Of a DNA stretch of 64,000 nt, positions 20,701 through 33,056 are shown one piece after another (the first letter of the stretch is position 1; every line of letters begins with the position of its first letter). This DNA comes from Ascarosepion bandense (taxonomy: Eukaryota; Mollusca; Cephalopoda; Sepiida; Sepiidae): NCBI GenBank assembly GCA_037127315.1, contig JBBBDQ010001156.1, forward strand, positions 3,351,501 to 3,415,500. The letters are read 5' to 3'. The position numbers were made by a program, and so were the translations under genes. The notes under the pieces are model-generated. The model was given only the letters and a program-made list of their open reading frames with translations, was not told where the DNA came from and ran no database searches.

Positions 20701-20974
20701 TTGAAAAATAAACTGTTCTAGCGTAAAATGAACGCTTTCTACGGATTTGCTATATACATCATCAGGTGTCCTATACTAAGGACTGATTTGCATATAATAC
20801 ATCCTACCTCTCCTGTTTAGTATCATTAGACTCTCCTGTAGAATATAAGACCACATCCTCACCACATTAAGCTTTGCTGCTGTCTCTGTCTCTATCAATC
20901 ATCTGAAATATTCCTTCCGTCTTACAATCAACATGGCTGATAATAACCTCCATGAAAGTGACTCGTTGCGTCTT

Positions 20975-21260
20975 CTATGGCTTATATTCATGGCTGATAT
21001 GAAGTAGAAAGATTATACTGAATCAAAATTTGCTGCTAAGGAAGTTGGTTTACTGTGTCGCGCTACACAATTTGCCTCTTCAAAATCTATCTTTCATATC
21101 CATAAGTCTACCATTCGCCCAAGGTTTGAATATTTCTGCTATATATGGTTCGATGATCCTTCTGTATATTTAGAGATTCGTGATAAAATCAAAAGAAGCA
21201 GAATTATTATTGGGTTTCACTCATTTTCTTACAGTCGTAACGCAGATCTCTTGTGTGTTT
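20975..21260 (+). mobile_element. LINE-A fragment
   Basis: The broken plus-strand frame reads like the thumb/C-terminal part of LINE-A (equivalent to KWNDYIESIAKSAA, then IHKSTIRP and FEYFCYIW). Neither catalytic box nor 3' UTR is included. Confidence 0.7.
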
Positions 21261-21307
21261 ACATGGTAATTGTTCTGAAACACTATGGTAACAGACCTGA
21301 GATCTCG

Positions 21308-21745
21308 GCTTCAGTCATTAGGAAGAGAGTACTGCATTGCTACGTGATATCCGTCCTTCAATATGGTATTGAATGCTAAACAATATCATCAAAGATGAAG
21401 GAAAAATTTGATGCAACTGAAATGTGGTTCTACAGAAGGTTACTGCAGATATCCTGAACCGAGCATGTGAGCAATGGTGAGGTGTTGGAAGAGACAACTG
21501 AAGTTCCTGGGACATGCACTGAGGAAGGAGGGCTTGGAGAGCCTGTTACTAACAGGTCAGATAGAGGGGAAAATCGTAAGAGGAAAGCAGAGGATAACAT
21601 ATTTGAAGGGTCTGAGCAGGTGGATGATAGAACAGGAGTTGCGAGATGTTACAGAAGAAAGCGTGCTAAGAGCCATCAGGTATAGGAAGATGTGAAAGGC
21701 CATGATCATCTACGTGCTGAAAGGACAAGGCACATAGAAGAGAGA
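21308..21745 (+). pseudogene. LINE-B C-terminal remnant with 3' end
   Basis: Broken plus-strand frames give the cysteine/tyrosine block (CYVISVLQYG), EMWFYRR, RQLKFLGHALRKEGLESLLL and a final KGQGT. The reading changes frame between 21474-21695 and upstream. The 3' end lies beside AAGGACAAGGCACATAGAAG at about 21740. Confidence 0.8.
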
Positions 21746-21836
21746 AGAGATTTTGTTTTGTTTAACCACTGTTCGTTTTCTACAGCTTATGAACCCATTG
21801 CAGATTAATTAAAGTTGGGAAATAGTTTTAGACGGT

Positions 21837-21893
21837 AATATTTTTTATAGTTAATAATATTTTTTATAGTTAATAATATTTTTTATAGTTAAT
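21837..21893. repeat. 19-bp tandem repeat, 3 perfect units
   Basis: AATATTTTTTATAGTTAAT is repeated three times without change. Confidence 0.95.
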
Positions 21894-22084
21894 AATCGTG
21901 TAAACCAGACATGAGCAATCTTAATCGTTTTTTATGTATGAGAGTGTGTGAGTGAACAAGTGAGAGCAAAAGGAAACAAACACTATTTTAATAAAGTTAT
22001 TTTCCTCATGAAATTAGGCACGCCATTTAAAATGCCAATCGGGTCACAATTTGCCCATGACTGCTTTAGAGATACACGTCTTTA

Positions 22085-22215
22085 TAATTAACCTATAGCT
22101 GGTGAGACGTGGATTCTTACCTTTTTAGAGGGTATTTGAGCATACGGGAATATAACGAAACCAATAAGAATTGGCTCCATGAGTAAGAATATCTATTACA
22201 TCACCCGCACATCAA
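22085..22215 (-). mobile_element. Degenerate SINE-A fragment
   Basis: The minus strand keeps the order head, 'gtattt', 'ccagctatagg' of SINE-A but is strongly diverged. The tail is missing. Confidence 0.45.
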
Positions 22216-22359
22216 ATCTTACAGCCCCAGGTTCGAAGTTGTTTGATCAAATAAGAACCGGTGTGACAACGTTCTATGACGTTCTATACGGATTTATTAA
22301 TTCACCAACGGATATCACTTATTTTCACTGAATTTTAAGCGTAATTGAATAAGTTCGAC

Positions 22360-22376
22360 AAACAAGGCTCTTCTTA
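22360..22376 (-). mobile_element. LINE-B 3' end, separated part
   Basis: GGCTCTTCTTA on plus joins, across the Tc1 insertion, with TGTACCGCGTGCC at 22916. Together they resemble the LINE-B terminus CTTCTTCTATGTGCCCTGTC at 6850. Confidence 0.5.
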
Positions 22377-22378
22377 TA

Positions 22379-22913
22379 CACCCTGGGGCAAATTAATTGA
22401 AATAGCTGCTATAGTTCTTTAACTTCTCTCATACGGATAGTTTTAGATCCACTCAATGACATGGTTTAATAGATTTCTATTTTTCCTCAGATTAGGTCTT
22501 TTACAGCGGTGTGCAATAATATGAATCTATTTTCTGGATCTATGATGAAATCTGTCTTAAATATTGCGACATCTGTGATTGCAACATAATTTTTATCACG
22601 CCAAGACACTACCGTCTCGACTGTCGATTAGTTGTCTGCGATGGACGTTACTCCTAGAAAGCGTACGAAAATTGTTTGTTCTGGCAAGCCTTACAGAGAG
22701 ATCGCGGATATTATTGGTGCTAGCCTTTCAACTGTTAGTTGTGTCATCAAGGCCAAGAAACAAAATGGATCTATCAGTCAAAAAAACCTAACGGAAAATG
22801 GCCGAAAGAGAAAAAAACAACGCCAAGAGACGACGTATGCGTGATCATGGAAAGTGTGAAAGATCATAGGAATACATTATTCGTTTTGTTTCAATTAATT
22901 TGCGCAATGGGTG
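22379..22913 (+). mobile_element. Tc1/mariner-like element, internally deleted
   Basis: 535 bp with inverted ends: CACCCTGGGGCAAATTAATT at left and the complement of CACCCATTGCGCAAATTAAT at right. The flanks are TA at 22377-22378 and 22914-22915. Only the N-terminal DNA-binding part of the transposase remains. The DDE/D catalytic domain is gone, so it could move only in trans. Confidence 0.9.
22641..22862 (+). pseudogene. Tc1-like transposase N-terminus
   Basis: From the ATG at 22641 (MDVTPRKRTKIV) the protein shows a paired-type helix-turn-helix: YREIADIIGASLSTVS (about residues 21-36) then IKAKKQNGSI. This is the domain that binds the element's terminal repeats. A frameshift near 22815 moves the later KTTPRDD-type motif into another frame (22739-23056 track). 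The catalytic domain is deleted; normal length is about 340 aa. Recognition is from the HTH pattern and the surrounding terminal repeats. Confidence 0.8.
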
Positions 22914-23235
22914 TATGTACCGCGTGCCGTAAGAAGGTGGCGATCATGGCTCTCCAAAACTTCATATCCTTTGTAGCTTTTAGCGGTTTATCTGCTTTTG
23001 TTGAAACTCTGCCCCTTCTCCATTTCCCTATCTTTTCACACGAACTCTTCAGGTAGGTGGTACTCTACCTTCTATATCCCTTGTTCTTAGTATGCCACTG
23101 GAGGTTTAAGTTTTCCAAACTCTCTTTTCTCATTTTGTGTTCATGGAAGTTCACTTGTCTCTTTTTAAGTGTTCCTTTGTTTCCATTTTCTTTGAGACTT
23201 CTTCCATGAAAATCAAAGTGTCCAAACATCAGAAT
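22914..23235 (-). pseudogene. LINE-B remnant split by the Tc1-like element
   Basis: The minus strand carries the LINE-B 3' end and degraded C-terminal region (GGCGATCATGGCTCTCC, then 'ctcattttgtgttcatgg' on plus). It is very diverged; no frame is left. Confidence 0.65.
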
Positions 23236-23239
23236 TTTT

Positions 23240-24000
23240 CAATCACCTACTGGTCGGACAGAGAACTTATCAATATCACCTCGAATCGCAAGCATAAAAT
23301 ACACATATAACCTCTAAACAAAAGAAAAAAACACATACAATTTTCAACTCCTTATTGACGCCTTACCCATACTCATGCACAAACAACAGGGTACAAACAA
23401 TTCTAACATTAAATTATAAAACAAATACTAATGCAAAACAATCAGATAAAAAAAGGAAAGAAACAGGAGTCAGAAAAAAAGAGAGTGAAAGAAAGAAAAG
23501 GTTTGTAGATTAATTATGAATGCGCTTTGTCAGCGCGTGCCTATAACGCTTCCTTCTCTGCCTCGATAATTACTACTCAAGGGAGAGACGGGACTAAAGA
23601 AAATCGCGGTGGTTCGAACGACGGGAAACAGGCCATGGCGAGAAGGTGGCCTTGGTTGAAGAGGCAAAGCGAATGGCGGTCGAACGAATGTAGAAACGGG
23701 CGGACAAAAGAACGGCCAGTAATGGTCATGATACGGCCCGAACGTACAAGTGGGTATTGTCGCTAAGCAGCTTTGTACAACATTCATGGCGACAGCGACC
23801 GCAGTAGAAATGTTATTTTCTTTATCTAGTTATGTGTTTTTGATTTATTTTATATTTATTTATTTATCTTGTTTATCTTTTTATTTTTTAGTTATTTGTG
23901 CTTCATAAACATTCTTCCATTCGCTTTTCCTTCCCTAAACCCTACTTTGGGATCTTTTCTCTGAGATTGCAAACTTTCTACTTTTAGGGACGTGATTTGA
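23240..24000. other. No recognisable gene
   Basis: 23525-23790 is GC-richer than its surroundings and open on both strands (23527-23766 plus, 23530-23787 minus), but neither product shows a domain. The rest is AT-rich, leading into the minisatellite. Confidence 0.4.
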
Positions 24001-24002
24001 GG

Positions 24003-26528
24003 AAATCTTACTTTTTTTTATCGTACTCCATTCAAGTCATATTTCATTCTAATTTTCTTTCTTTTCATCGTAAACTCTTCGATTCATCTTTCTTTCTTTC
24101 TTTTCATCGTAATTTCTTCGATTCGTCTTTCTTTCTTTCTTTCATTCTTTCTTTCTTTCTTTTCATTGTAAACTCTTCGATTCATCTTTCTTTCGTTTTA
24201 TCGTAAACACTTCGATTCTTCTTTATTTCTCTTTTTTCATTGTAAACTCTTCAATTTATATTTATTTATTTATTTTCATCATAAACTCTTCGATTCATCT
24301 TTCTTTCTTTCTTTTCATTCTAAACTCTTCGATTCGTCTTTCTTTTTTCTTTCTTTCTTTTCATTGTAAACTCTTCGATTCATATTTCTTTCTTTCTTTT
24401 CATTTTAAACACTTCGATTCATATTTCTTTCTTTTCATTGTAAACTCTTCGATTCATATTTCGTTCTTTCTTTTCATTTTAAACTCTTCGATTCATCTTT
24501 CTTTCTTTTTATCGTAAACTCTTCGATTCTACTTTCTTTATTTCTGTTCATTGCAAACTCTTCGATTTATATTTCTTTCTTTCTTTTCATCGTAAACTCT
24601 TCGATTCTTTCTTTCTTTCTTTTTTCATTGTAAACACTTCGATTCATCTTTCTTCCTTTCTTTCTTTTCATTGTAAACTCTTCGATTCATCTTTTTTCCT
24701 TTCTTTCTTTCTTTCATTTCATTGTAAACTCTTCAATTTATATTTCTTTCTTTCTTTTCATCGTAAACTCTTCGATTCACCTTTCCTTCTTTCTTTATTT
24801 CATTCATTCTTTTCATTCTAAACTCTTCGATTCATCTTTCTTTTTTTCTTTCTTTCTTTTCATCGTAAACTCTTTGATTCATATTTCTTTCTTTCTTTTC
24901 ATTTTAAACACTTCGATTCATCTTTCTTTTTATTGTAAACTCTTCGATTCATCTTTCTTTCTTTCTTTCTTTCTTTTCATCGTAAACTCTTCGATTCATG
25001 TTTCTTTCTTTCTTTTCATTGTAAACACTTCGATTCATATTTCTTTCTTTTCATTGTAAACTCTTCATTTTATATTTCCTTCTTACTTTTCATTGTAAAC
25101 TCTGCGATTCATCTTTCTTTCTTTCTTTTTTTTCATTCGATTCATCTTTCTTTCTTTTTTTTCATTCGATTAATCTTTCTTTCTTTCTTTTCATCGTAAA
25201 CTCTTCGATTCATCTTTCTTTCTTTTCATCGTAAACTCTTCGATTCATCTTTCTTTCTTTCTTTTCATCGTAAATTCTTCGATTCATATTTCTTTCTTTC
25301 TTTTCATTTTAAACTCTTCGATTCATCTTTCTTTCTTTCTTTTTATCGTAAACTCTTCGATTCTACTTTCTTTATTTCTGTTCATTGCAAACTCTTCGAT
25401 TTATATTTCTTTTTCTTTTCATCGTAAACTCTTCGATTCTTTCTTTCTTTCTTTCTTTCTTTTTTCATTCTAAACACTTCGATTCATCTTTCTTCCTTTC
25501 TTTCTTTTCATTGTAAACTCTTCGATTCATCTTTTTTTCCTTTCTTTCTTTCTTTCATTTCATTGTAAACTCTTCAATTTATATTTCTTTCTTTCTTTTC
25601 ATCGTAAACTCTTCGATTCACCTTTCCTTCTTTCTTTATTTCATTCATTCTTTTCATTCTAAACTCTTCGATTCATCTTTCTTTTTTCTTTCTTTCTTTT
25701 CATCGTAAACTCTTTGATTCATCTTTCTCTCTTTCTTTTCATTGTAAACTCTTCGATTCATCTTTCTTTCTTTCTTTTCATCGGAAACTCTTCGATTCTT
25801 TCTTTCTTTCTTTTTTCATTCTAAACACTTCGATTCATCTTTCTTCCTTTCTTTCTTTTCATTGTAAACTCTTCGATTAATCTTTCTTTCTTTTCATTGT
25901 AAACTCTTCGATTCATCTTTTTTCCTTTCTTTCTTTCTTTCATTTCATTGTAAACTCTTCAATTTATATTTCTTTCTTTCTTTTCATCGTAAACTCTTCG
26001 ATTCACCTTTCATTCATTCTTTTCATTCTAAACTCTTCGATTCATCTTTCTTTTTTTCTTTCTTTCTTTTCATCGTAAACTCTTCGATTCATATTTCTTT
26101 CTTTCTTTTCATTTTAAACATTTCGATTCATCTTTCTTTTTATTGTAAACTCTTCGATTCATCTTTCTTTTTATCGTAAACTCTTCGATTCTTCTTTCTT
26201 TCTTTTCATTGTAAACTCTTCATTTTATATTTCTTTCTTTCTTTTCATTGTAAACTCTTCGATTCATCTTTCTTTCTTTCTTTTTTTTCATTCGATTCAT
26301 CTTTCTTTCTTTCTTTTTTTTCATTCGATTCATCTTTCTTTCTTTCTTTTCATTGTAAACTCTTCGATTAATCTTTCTTTCTTTCTTTTCATTGTATACT
26401 CTTCGATTAATATTTCTTTCTTTCTTTTCATTTTAAACTCTTCAGTTTATATTTCTTTCTTTCTTTTCATCGTAAACACTTTGATTCATTTTTTTCTTTC
26501 TTTCTTTTAATTCTAAACTCTTCGATTC

Positions 26529-26565
<37 letters not shown>

Positions 26566-27470
26566 TTCATTGTAAACTCTTCGATTAATCTTTCTTTCTT
26601 TTCATTGTAAACTTTTCGATTCATCTTTCTTCTTTCCTTTTCATCGTAAACTCTTCGATTCATATTTTTTTCTTTCTTTCTTTTCATCGCAAACACTTCG
26701 ATTCATCGTTCTTTCTTTCTTTTCATTGTAAACTCTTCGATTCGTATTTCTTTCTTTCTTTTCATTGTAAACACTTCGATTTGTATTTCTTTCTTTCTTT
26801 TCATCGTAAACTCTTCGATTCATCTTTCTTTCTTTTTTCTTTTCATCGTATACTCTTCGATTCATCTTTCTTTCTTTCTTTCTCTTTTTCATCGTAAACT
26901 CTTCGATTCATCTTTCTTTCTTTCTTTTCATCGTAAACTGTTTGATTCATCTTTTTTCTTTCTTTCTTTCTTTCTTTCTTTTCATTCTAAACTCTTCGAT
27001 TCATCTTTCTTTCTTTCTTTTCATTGTAAACTCTTCGATTAATCTTTCTTTCTTTTCATTGTAAACTCTTCGATTCATCTTTCTTTCTTTCTTTTCATCG
27101 TAAACTCTTCGATTCATCTTTCTTTCTTTTCATCGTAAACTCTTCGATTAATCTTTCTTTCTTTTCATCGTAAACTCTTCGATTAATCTTTCTTTTCATT
27201 GTAAGCACTTTGATCCATATTTCTTTCTTTCTTTTCATTGTAAAAACTTTGATTTATCTTTTTACTTTCTTTCTTTCTTTCTTTTCATTCTAAACTCTTC
27301 GATTCATCTTTCTTTCTTTCTTTCTTTTCATCGTAAACTCTTCGATTAATCTTTCTTTCGTTTCATTGTAAACTCTTCGATTCATCTTTCTTCCTTTCTT
27401 TTCATCGTAAACTCTTCGATTCATATTTTTTTCTTTCTTTCTTTTCATCGCAAACACTTCGATTCATATT

Positions 27471-27502
<32 letters not shown>

Positions 27503-28140
27503 TTCATTCTAAACTCTTCGATTCATCTTTCTTTCTTTCTTTTCATTGTAAACTCTTCGATTAATCTTTCTTTCTTTTCATTGTAAACTCTTCGATTCAT
27601 CTTTCTTTCTTTCTTTTCATCGTAAACTCTTCGATTCATCTTTCTTTCTTTTCATCGTAAACTCTTCGATTAATCTTTCTTTTCATTGTAAGCACTTTGA
27701 TCCATATTTCTTTCTTTCTTTTCATTGTAAAAACTTTGATTCATCTTTTTACTTTCTTTCTTTCTTTTCATTCTAAACTCTTCGATTCATCTTTCTTTCT
27801 TTCTTTCTTTTCATCGTAAACTCTTCGATTAATCTTTCTTTCGTTTCATTGTAAACTCTTCGATTCATCTTTCTTCCTTTCTTTTCATCGTAAACTCTTC
27901 GATTCATATTTTTTTCTTTCTTTCTTTTCATTGTAAACTCTTCGATTCGTATTTCTTTCATTCTTTTCATTGTAAACTCTTTGATTCATCTTTCTTTTTT
28001 CTTTTCATTGTATACTCTTCGATTCATCTTTCTTTCTTTCTTTCTCTTTTTCATCGTAAACTCTTCGATTCATCTTTCTTTCTTTCTTTTCATCGTAAAC
28101 TCTTCTATTCATCTTTTTCTTTTTTTGCGTCATACTCACT
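24003..28140. repeat. Pyrimidine-rich minisatellite, about 100 units
   Basis: The consensus unit has an invariant core 'cgtaaactcttcgattcat' and a variable (TTTC)n spacer, so unit length changes in 4-bp steps, mostly 35-43 bp. Larger blocks are repeated: a distinctive CTACTTTCTTTATTTC unit at about 24529 and 25363 (834 bp), and a GTAAGCACTTTGATCC unit at 27201 and 27688 (487 bp). Minus-strand ORFs of K/E/R-rich 13-residue repeats (for example 26442-26696) are periodicity products. The homopyrimidine strand could form triplex DNA. Confidence 0.95.
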
Positions 28141-28258
28141 TCGATTGATTTTTATTTCTTTTCAAAATGCTTCCTTCAATTCATCTTCCATTCTTGCCCT
28201 CTTCCTTTACTCGTACTCTCTTCGATTTATCTTTTTTCTTTCTTTCTTTTTCTTTTTT

Positions 28259-28299
<41 letters not shown>

Positions 28300-29210
28300 C
28301 ATCTTTCTTGATTTCGTTTCATCGTACTCCCTTCCATTCATTTTTCTGTATTTTTTCTTTTTTGTTTCTTTTCATGATACTTCCTTTGATTCATCTTCCT
28401 TCTTTCTCATCGTACTCCCTTTCATTTATCTTTCTTTTCCTCGTATTCACTTCCATTTGTCCTTTTCTTTTTTCTTTCTTCCTTTTTGGCTTTTTTATTA
28501 CTCTCTTCGATTCATCTTTCTTTCTTTCTTTTCATCGTACTCCGTTCGATTCTTCTTTCTTTTTTCTTTCTCACGTTCTTTTTTTGAAACATTATTATTT
28601 TTTTTTTGTTTTTCCATTTATGCTTCGAATGAATTCTACCATCTGTCCTTTTTTATTTTTATTTATCTTCTTTATTTTATTTATTTCGTTTCCCTGTTTG
28701 ATTATTTACTTTACCTTTTTTAACGTTTTCTTTTTTTTCCTTTGTTACGTTCTTTTTTCTTACTTTATTTTTTCTTTCTGCCCTTCTTCTCTATTTTCTT
28801 TCATTCTTTCTCCGTTTCTTTCGTACCGATTTATTACTATTCTTTCTTTCTTCCTTACATTTTCTTTCTTTATTTTGTCTTTTTTACTATTTCTTTTTTC
28901 TCTTTCTAAACTCCCTTTTTTCTTTTTCTCATTGAACTTTACCATCATCTTTATTTAATCGTTTCTTTCGCTTTTACTTTTAATTTCTTTCTTTTTACTT
29001 TCGCTATTCTTTACTGTCTTCTTTTCTTGAAAAGATTCTGTTTTGCTAAACTTTCAGTTCAGCAAACAAACCTGCTATCTTTAAAACTGGCCCTCGAAAT
29101 CCACATTTTTTATTATCTTCAAACACCGATTATTTCCCTCGATGTGAAAACAGCGTTAAATCTTGAAACAGGCCATTTTTTATTTATTAATTTAACTTCG
29201 TCTGCCTCTC
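28141..29210. repeat. T-rich low-complexity sequence, degraded minisatellite
   Basis: 28141-28560 shows decaying versions of the preceding unit (for example 'cttcgattcatctttctttc'). Later sequence is merely T/C-rich. The long phenylalanine-rich ORFs here are compositional. Confidence 0.8.
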
Positions 29211-29215
29211 TAACA

Positions 29216-29216
<1 letters not shown>

Positions 29217-29295
<79 letters not shown>

Positions 29296-29298
29296 TTG

Positions 29299-29349
<51 letters not shown>

Positions 29350-29354
29350 GTCTA

Positions 29355-29416
<62 letters not shown>
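29217..29416. repeat. (TATC)n microsatellite, about 50 units
   Basis: Nearly pure TATC with a few TGTC and TTTTTGTC interruptions. Confidence 0.98.
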
Positions 29417-29418
<2 letters not shown>

Positions 29419-29559
29419 AAACAACAGAAAGTGTGCAATCATGGTACTGAACGACTACCTGACATTCAATGCTCTCGGCAATACTTGCATCATTAATTTG
29501 AATTTATTCTTTCAACATCTATGCTTCCTACCGTCATTCGCTTGTATTTCTATCTCATT

Positions 29560-30930
29560 TTATTCCGTCTATCTCTGTTTCCAGCTTTCCTTCCGTGTTT
29601 CACTTTCGTATTTCCATCTTTCGATTATTCCATCTTTCTTCTATTTCCATCTTCCACCCCGAATTCATTCTCACTCCTTTTACAGTTTTTTTTCTATTTG
29701 ATGTCCACACGTTCACCTTTTGATTTTCCGTTGTTATTTGTCTTTGTTTATTTCCATTTCTCTTCTTTCCGATTTTTTCCTTTCTATTTCCACCTTTCCT
29801 TTTCTTTTCCGCTCATCAATTCATTTTATCTCATTTTTATCCTTCAATTTTTCTTTCTCTTCAGTTTTTCCCCTTTTTATCTTTCCATTTTTCTTTCCTT
29901 TAAGTTTCCCTCCAGTTTTTCTCTCTTTTAATCTTCCAATTTTTCCCCTTCAGTTTTCTCTGTTTTATCCTTCACTATTTCTTTCCCCTCAGTTTTTCAC
30001 TATTCTTCTTTTTATTTTTGTTTTCCTTCAGTTTTTCTCTCTTTTCTCTTTCTATTTCTTTTTACCTTTAGCTTTTCTCTCTTTTATCCTTCAATTTTTT
30101 CCTTCAGTTTTCTTTCATTCATTTTTCAATTTTTCTTCAATTTTTCTTTCTCTTCAGTTTTCTCTTTTTTTCTTTGTATTTATCTTTCTCTTCAGTTTTT
30201 CATTCTTTCTTCTTTCTATTTTTCTATCCCTCCAGTTTTTTCTCAATTTTTGTTTCTCTTCAGTTTTTCTCTCTTTTTTTCCTTCATTTTCCTTCCCTTC
30301 AGTTTTTATCTTTTATCCTCTAATTTTTCTTCACGTTAGGTTTTTCTCTCTTTTTTTCTTTTTATTTTTTTCTCATCGGTTTTTCTCTTTTTTATCCTTC
30401 AATTTTTCTTCTATATAGTTTGTCTCGTTTTTATCTTCCAATTTTTCTTGCCATTAAGTTTTTCTCTATTTTTCTTTCTATTTTTCTTTCTTTTCAGTTT
30501 TTCTCTTTTTATCCTTCAATTTTTTTCCCTCCAGTTTTCCCACTTTTATCTTTCAATTCTTTCCATCAGTTTATCTCCTTTTTTCTTTGTATTTTCTTTC
30601 CGTTTCGTTTTTTTTCTTTTTTATCCTTCAATTTTTCTTTCTCTTCAGTTGTTCTAACTTTTATCCTTCAATTTTCTTTTCCACTCAGTTCTTCCCTTTT
30701 TTCTTTCTATTTTTCTTTCTCTTTAGTTTCTCCTCTTTTATTCATCCAATTTTCCCTTTAGTTTTTCTCTCATTTTTCTTTCTGATTTTTTTCCTTTCAG
30801 TTTTTATCTCTTTTATCGCTTAATTTTTATTTGTCTTCAGTTTTTCTATTTTTTATTCCTTCCATTTTTCTTTCCCTTCAGTTTTTCTCTCTTTTATTCT
30901 TCAATTTTCATCTTCCCTTTTTCTTTCTTC
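29560..30930. repeat. Second pyrimidine-rich minisatellite
   Basis: Degenerate units of about 40 bp built on 'cttcagtttttctctctttt' and 'atccttcaatttttctttc'. Different core from 24003-28140. No coding support. Confidence 0.85.
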
Positions 30931-30934
30931 CCTC

Positions 30935-31435
30935 TTTCCCTTCTTTCAGTTCTGTTTTAGTCATCTGAAGATCGCGAGAGCTTGAAACTTTAGTAATATA
31001 TAGAACACTCCTTTCTGAAGTGTTGACTTCTGTGAAGCGTTTTTTACTCCGTCTCCGTAGTCTGGGCGTTGAGAACTTTACTGCGTGGGTATGCATTCGC
31101 CTTTTGGCCTTTTTTTCCATTGTTTGGGATTTGTTCTTTTCTAAGATGTTAAGAGAATCATAGAAGAAAGTTAATTGGAATGTTTTTTGCATCTGGCGGA
31201 GCGGGTCACATGCGGTAAGAATATTACTACAAAAGAATACCAAAATATATATAAAAAAAGATTTACTTTCAATGCCAAACAGTCTGGTGAAAACGAAACA
31301 TAAGCATCCAACAAACAAGGAAACAATAACAGAGTTTCACCGACAGTCTTTTTCTTGGGCGTTTTCACCTGGTCTATCCCAAAAAATGAAATACGGATGG
31401 AACTTGAAGTTTGTGTAGCATTATGTAAGTAACTT
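30935..31435. other. No recognisable gene
   Basis: Unassigned; the minus-strand ORFs at 30908-31318 and 31171-31368 lack domains. Confidence 0.35.
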
Positions 31436-31439
31436 TATG

Positions 31440-31690
31440 TTCAGTTAGTTAATAGACATGCGTGATACACCCTTTTTCAAGACATGACTGACCAGGCAGA
31501 AGATTTCCCTGATGTGGGATGCCATTACGTTCTACGGTAGACATGTTGCTAACCAAGGCTATAGAACTCAATCAGTCCATAGTTTCAGGGGGGAAAGATG
31601 AATTAATGCCTTTCCTGTGCTTAAGGGAATGAAACGAATTCAACTAGAATTCGAACTCTGATTTCCGATTTCTTAAATACATTACACCAC
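31440..31690 (-). mobile_element. SINE-A, diverged copy
   Basis: Minus strand; tail at 31440 (CAGTTAGTTAATAGAC on plus), head near 31690. Internally shortened. Confidence 0.7.
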
Positions 31691-31774
31691 ATTGGAAATT
31701 TCATATATAAACTCTATATCCCAGGTTGTTAGTGGATAATAAATAATAAAAATTTCTGTCTAGTTCTTATTTAA

Positions 31775-32740
31775 TCAGTCAGTCAAATAATTGTCATACG
31801 TGATACATGCTGGGGCGATCATGTCACTTTCGAAAATTGACAGACTAGGTAGTAGATTTTCCCGCAACAGGTCTTCCGTCTACGGTAGACCGGTTGCCAA
31901 ATAATTGTCATACGTGATACACGCTGGGGTGATCATGTCACTTTCGAAAATTGACTGACTAGGTAGTAGATTTTTCCGCAATAGATCTTGCATCTACGGT
32001 AGATCGGTTGCCAAATAATTGTCATACGTGATACACGATTGGGCGATCATGTCACTTTCGAAATTTGACAGACTAGGTAGTAGATTTTCCCGCAATAGGT
32101 CTTCCATCTACGGTAGACCGGTTGCCAAATAATTGTCATACGTGACACACACTTGGGCGATCATGTCACTTTCGAAAATTGACAGACTAGGTAGTAGATT
32201 TTCCCGCAATAGGTCTTCCATCTACGGTAGATCGGTTGCCAAATAATTGTCATACGTGATACACGCTTGGGCGATCATGTCACTTTCGAAAATTGACTGA
32301 CTAGGTAGTAGATTTTCCCGCAATAGGTCTACCATCTACGGTAGACCGGTTGCCAAATAATTGTCATACGTGACACACACTTGGGCGATCATGTCACTTT
32401 CGAAAATTGACTGACTAGGTAGTAGATTTTTCCGCAATAGATCTTGCATCTGCGGTAGATCGGTTGCCAAATAAATGTCATACGTGATACACGCTTGGGC
32501 GATCATGTCACTTTCGAAAATTGACTGTCTAGGTAGTAGATTTTCCCTCTGTGGGTCTACAATCTGCAGTAGACCGGTTGTCAACCAAGGCTATAGAACC
32601 AAATGTATCCTACTATTCAGCCCATAACTGGATGAAAGGAAATACCCAATGGTATTTGTGTGTAACTGAATGAAATGAATTCGAACTCGGCTCTCCGATT
32701 TCTCATTCCGAGCCGATATCCATTACACTACAATGCTCAT
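31775..32740 (-). mobile_element. SINE-A with its 3' module amplified to seven 114-bp units
   Basis: The motif GTCATACGTGA occurs at 31793, 31907, 32021, 32135, 32249, 32363 and 32477, exactly 114 bp apart. Each unit equals the last 114 bp of SINE-A less the tail. One head and middle (32590-32740) and one tail (31775) frame the array, so the amplification arose inside a single SINE. Confidence 0.95.
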
Positions 32741-32744
32741 ATGT

Positions 32745-33056
32745 TAACCACGTCTAATACGAATACTAGACGAAATTTTTCATACGTCTGAAAACCGTAC
32801 AATTAACAAAGGCCGTGAAGGGTAGGTGGTTTCAGGGAATCTTTCTTCGAATATTCGATCTTTTCATGAGGACTGAAGTGAATCTCGTTCCTCGTTAGCT
32901 AACCGTACGATTATATAGTTTCTTTCCAATCTGGTTGTCTAGTGTGTGTTTGTTTTACGTTCAGCAGTGTTGACTTCCTTTTTATACTGACATCATTCTG
33001 CACCACTCATCTTTGAGGTAAACTTCAAGATCAAGATTTTGGGGTTTGTAATTCTT
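32745..33056. other. No recognisable gene
   Basis: Unassigned sequence between two SINE-A copies. Confidence 0.4.

Noticed and set aside
23527..23787. GC-richer segment open on both strands as a possible exon
   Set aside because: No domain, splice evidence or neighbouring exons; evidence too thin to call.
26442..27970. Minus-strand ORFs encoding K/E/R-rich 13-residue repeats
   Set aside because: They exist because many minisatellite units are 39 bp, a multiple of three. There is no start context, domain or frame continuity across the array.
28145..30823. Phenylalanine/serine/leucine-rich ORFs up to 263 codons resembling membrane proteins
   Set aside because: Explained by T/C-rich low-complexity DNA; several frames are open simultaneously.
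31793..32590. CRISPR-like regular direct repeats
   Set aside because: Units are contiguous with no unique spacers and are copies of a SINE module in an animal genome.
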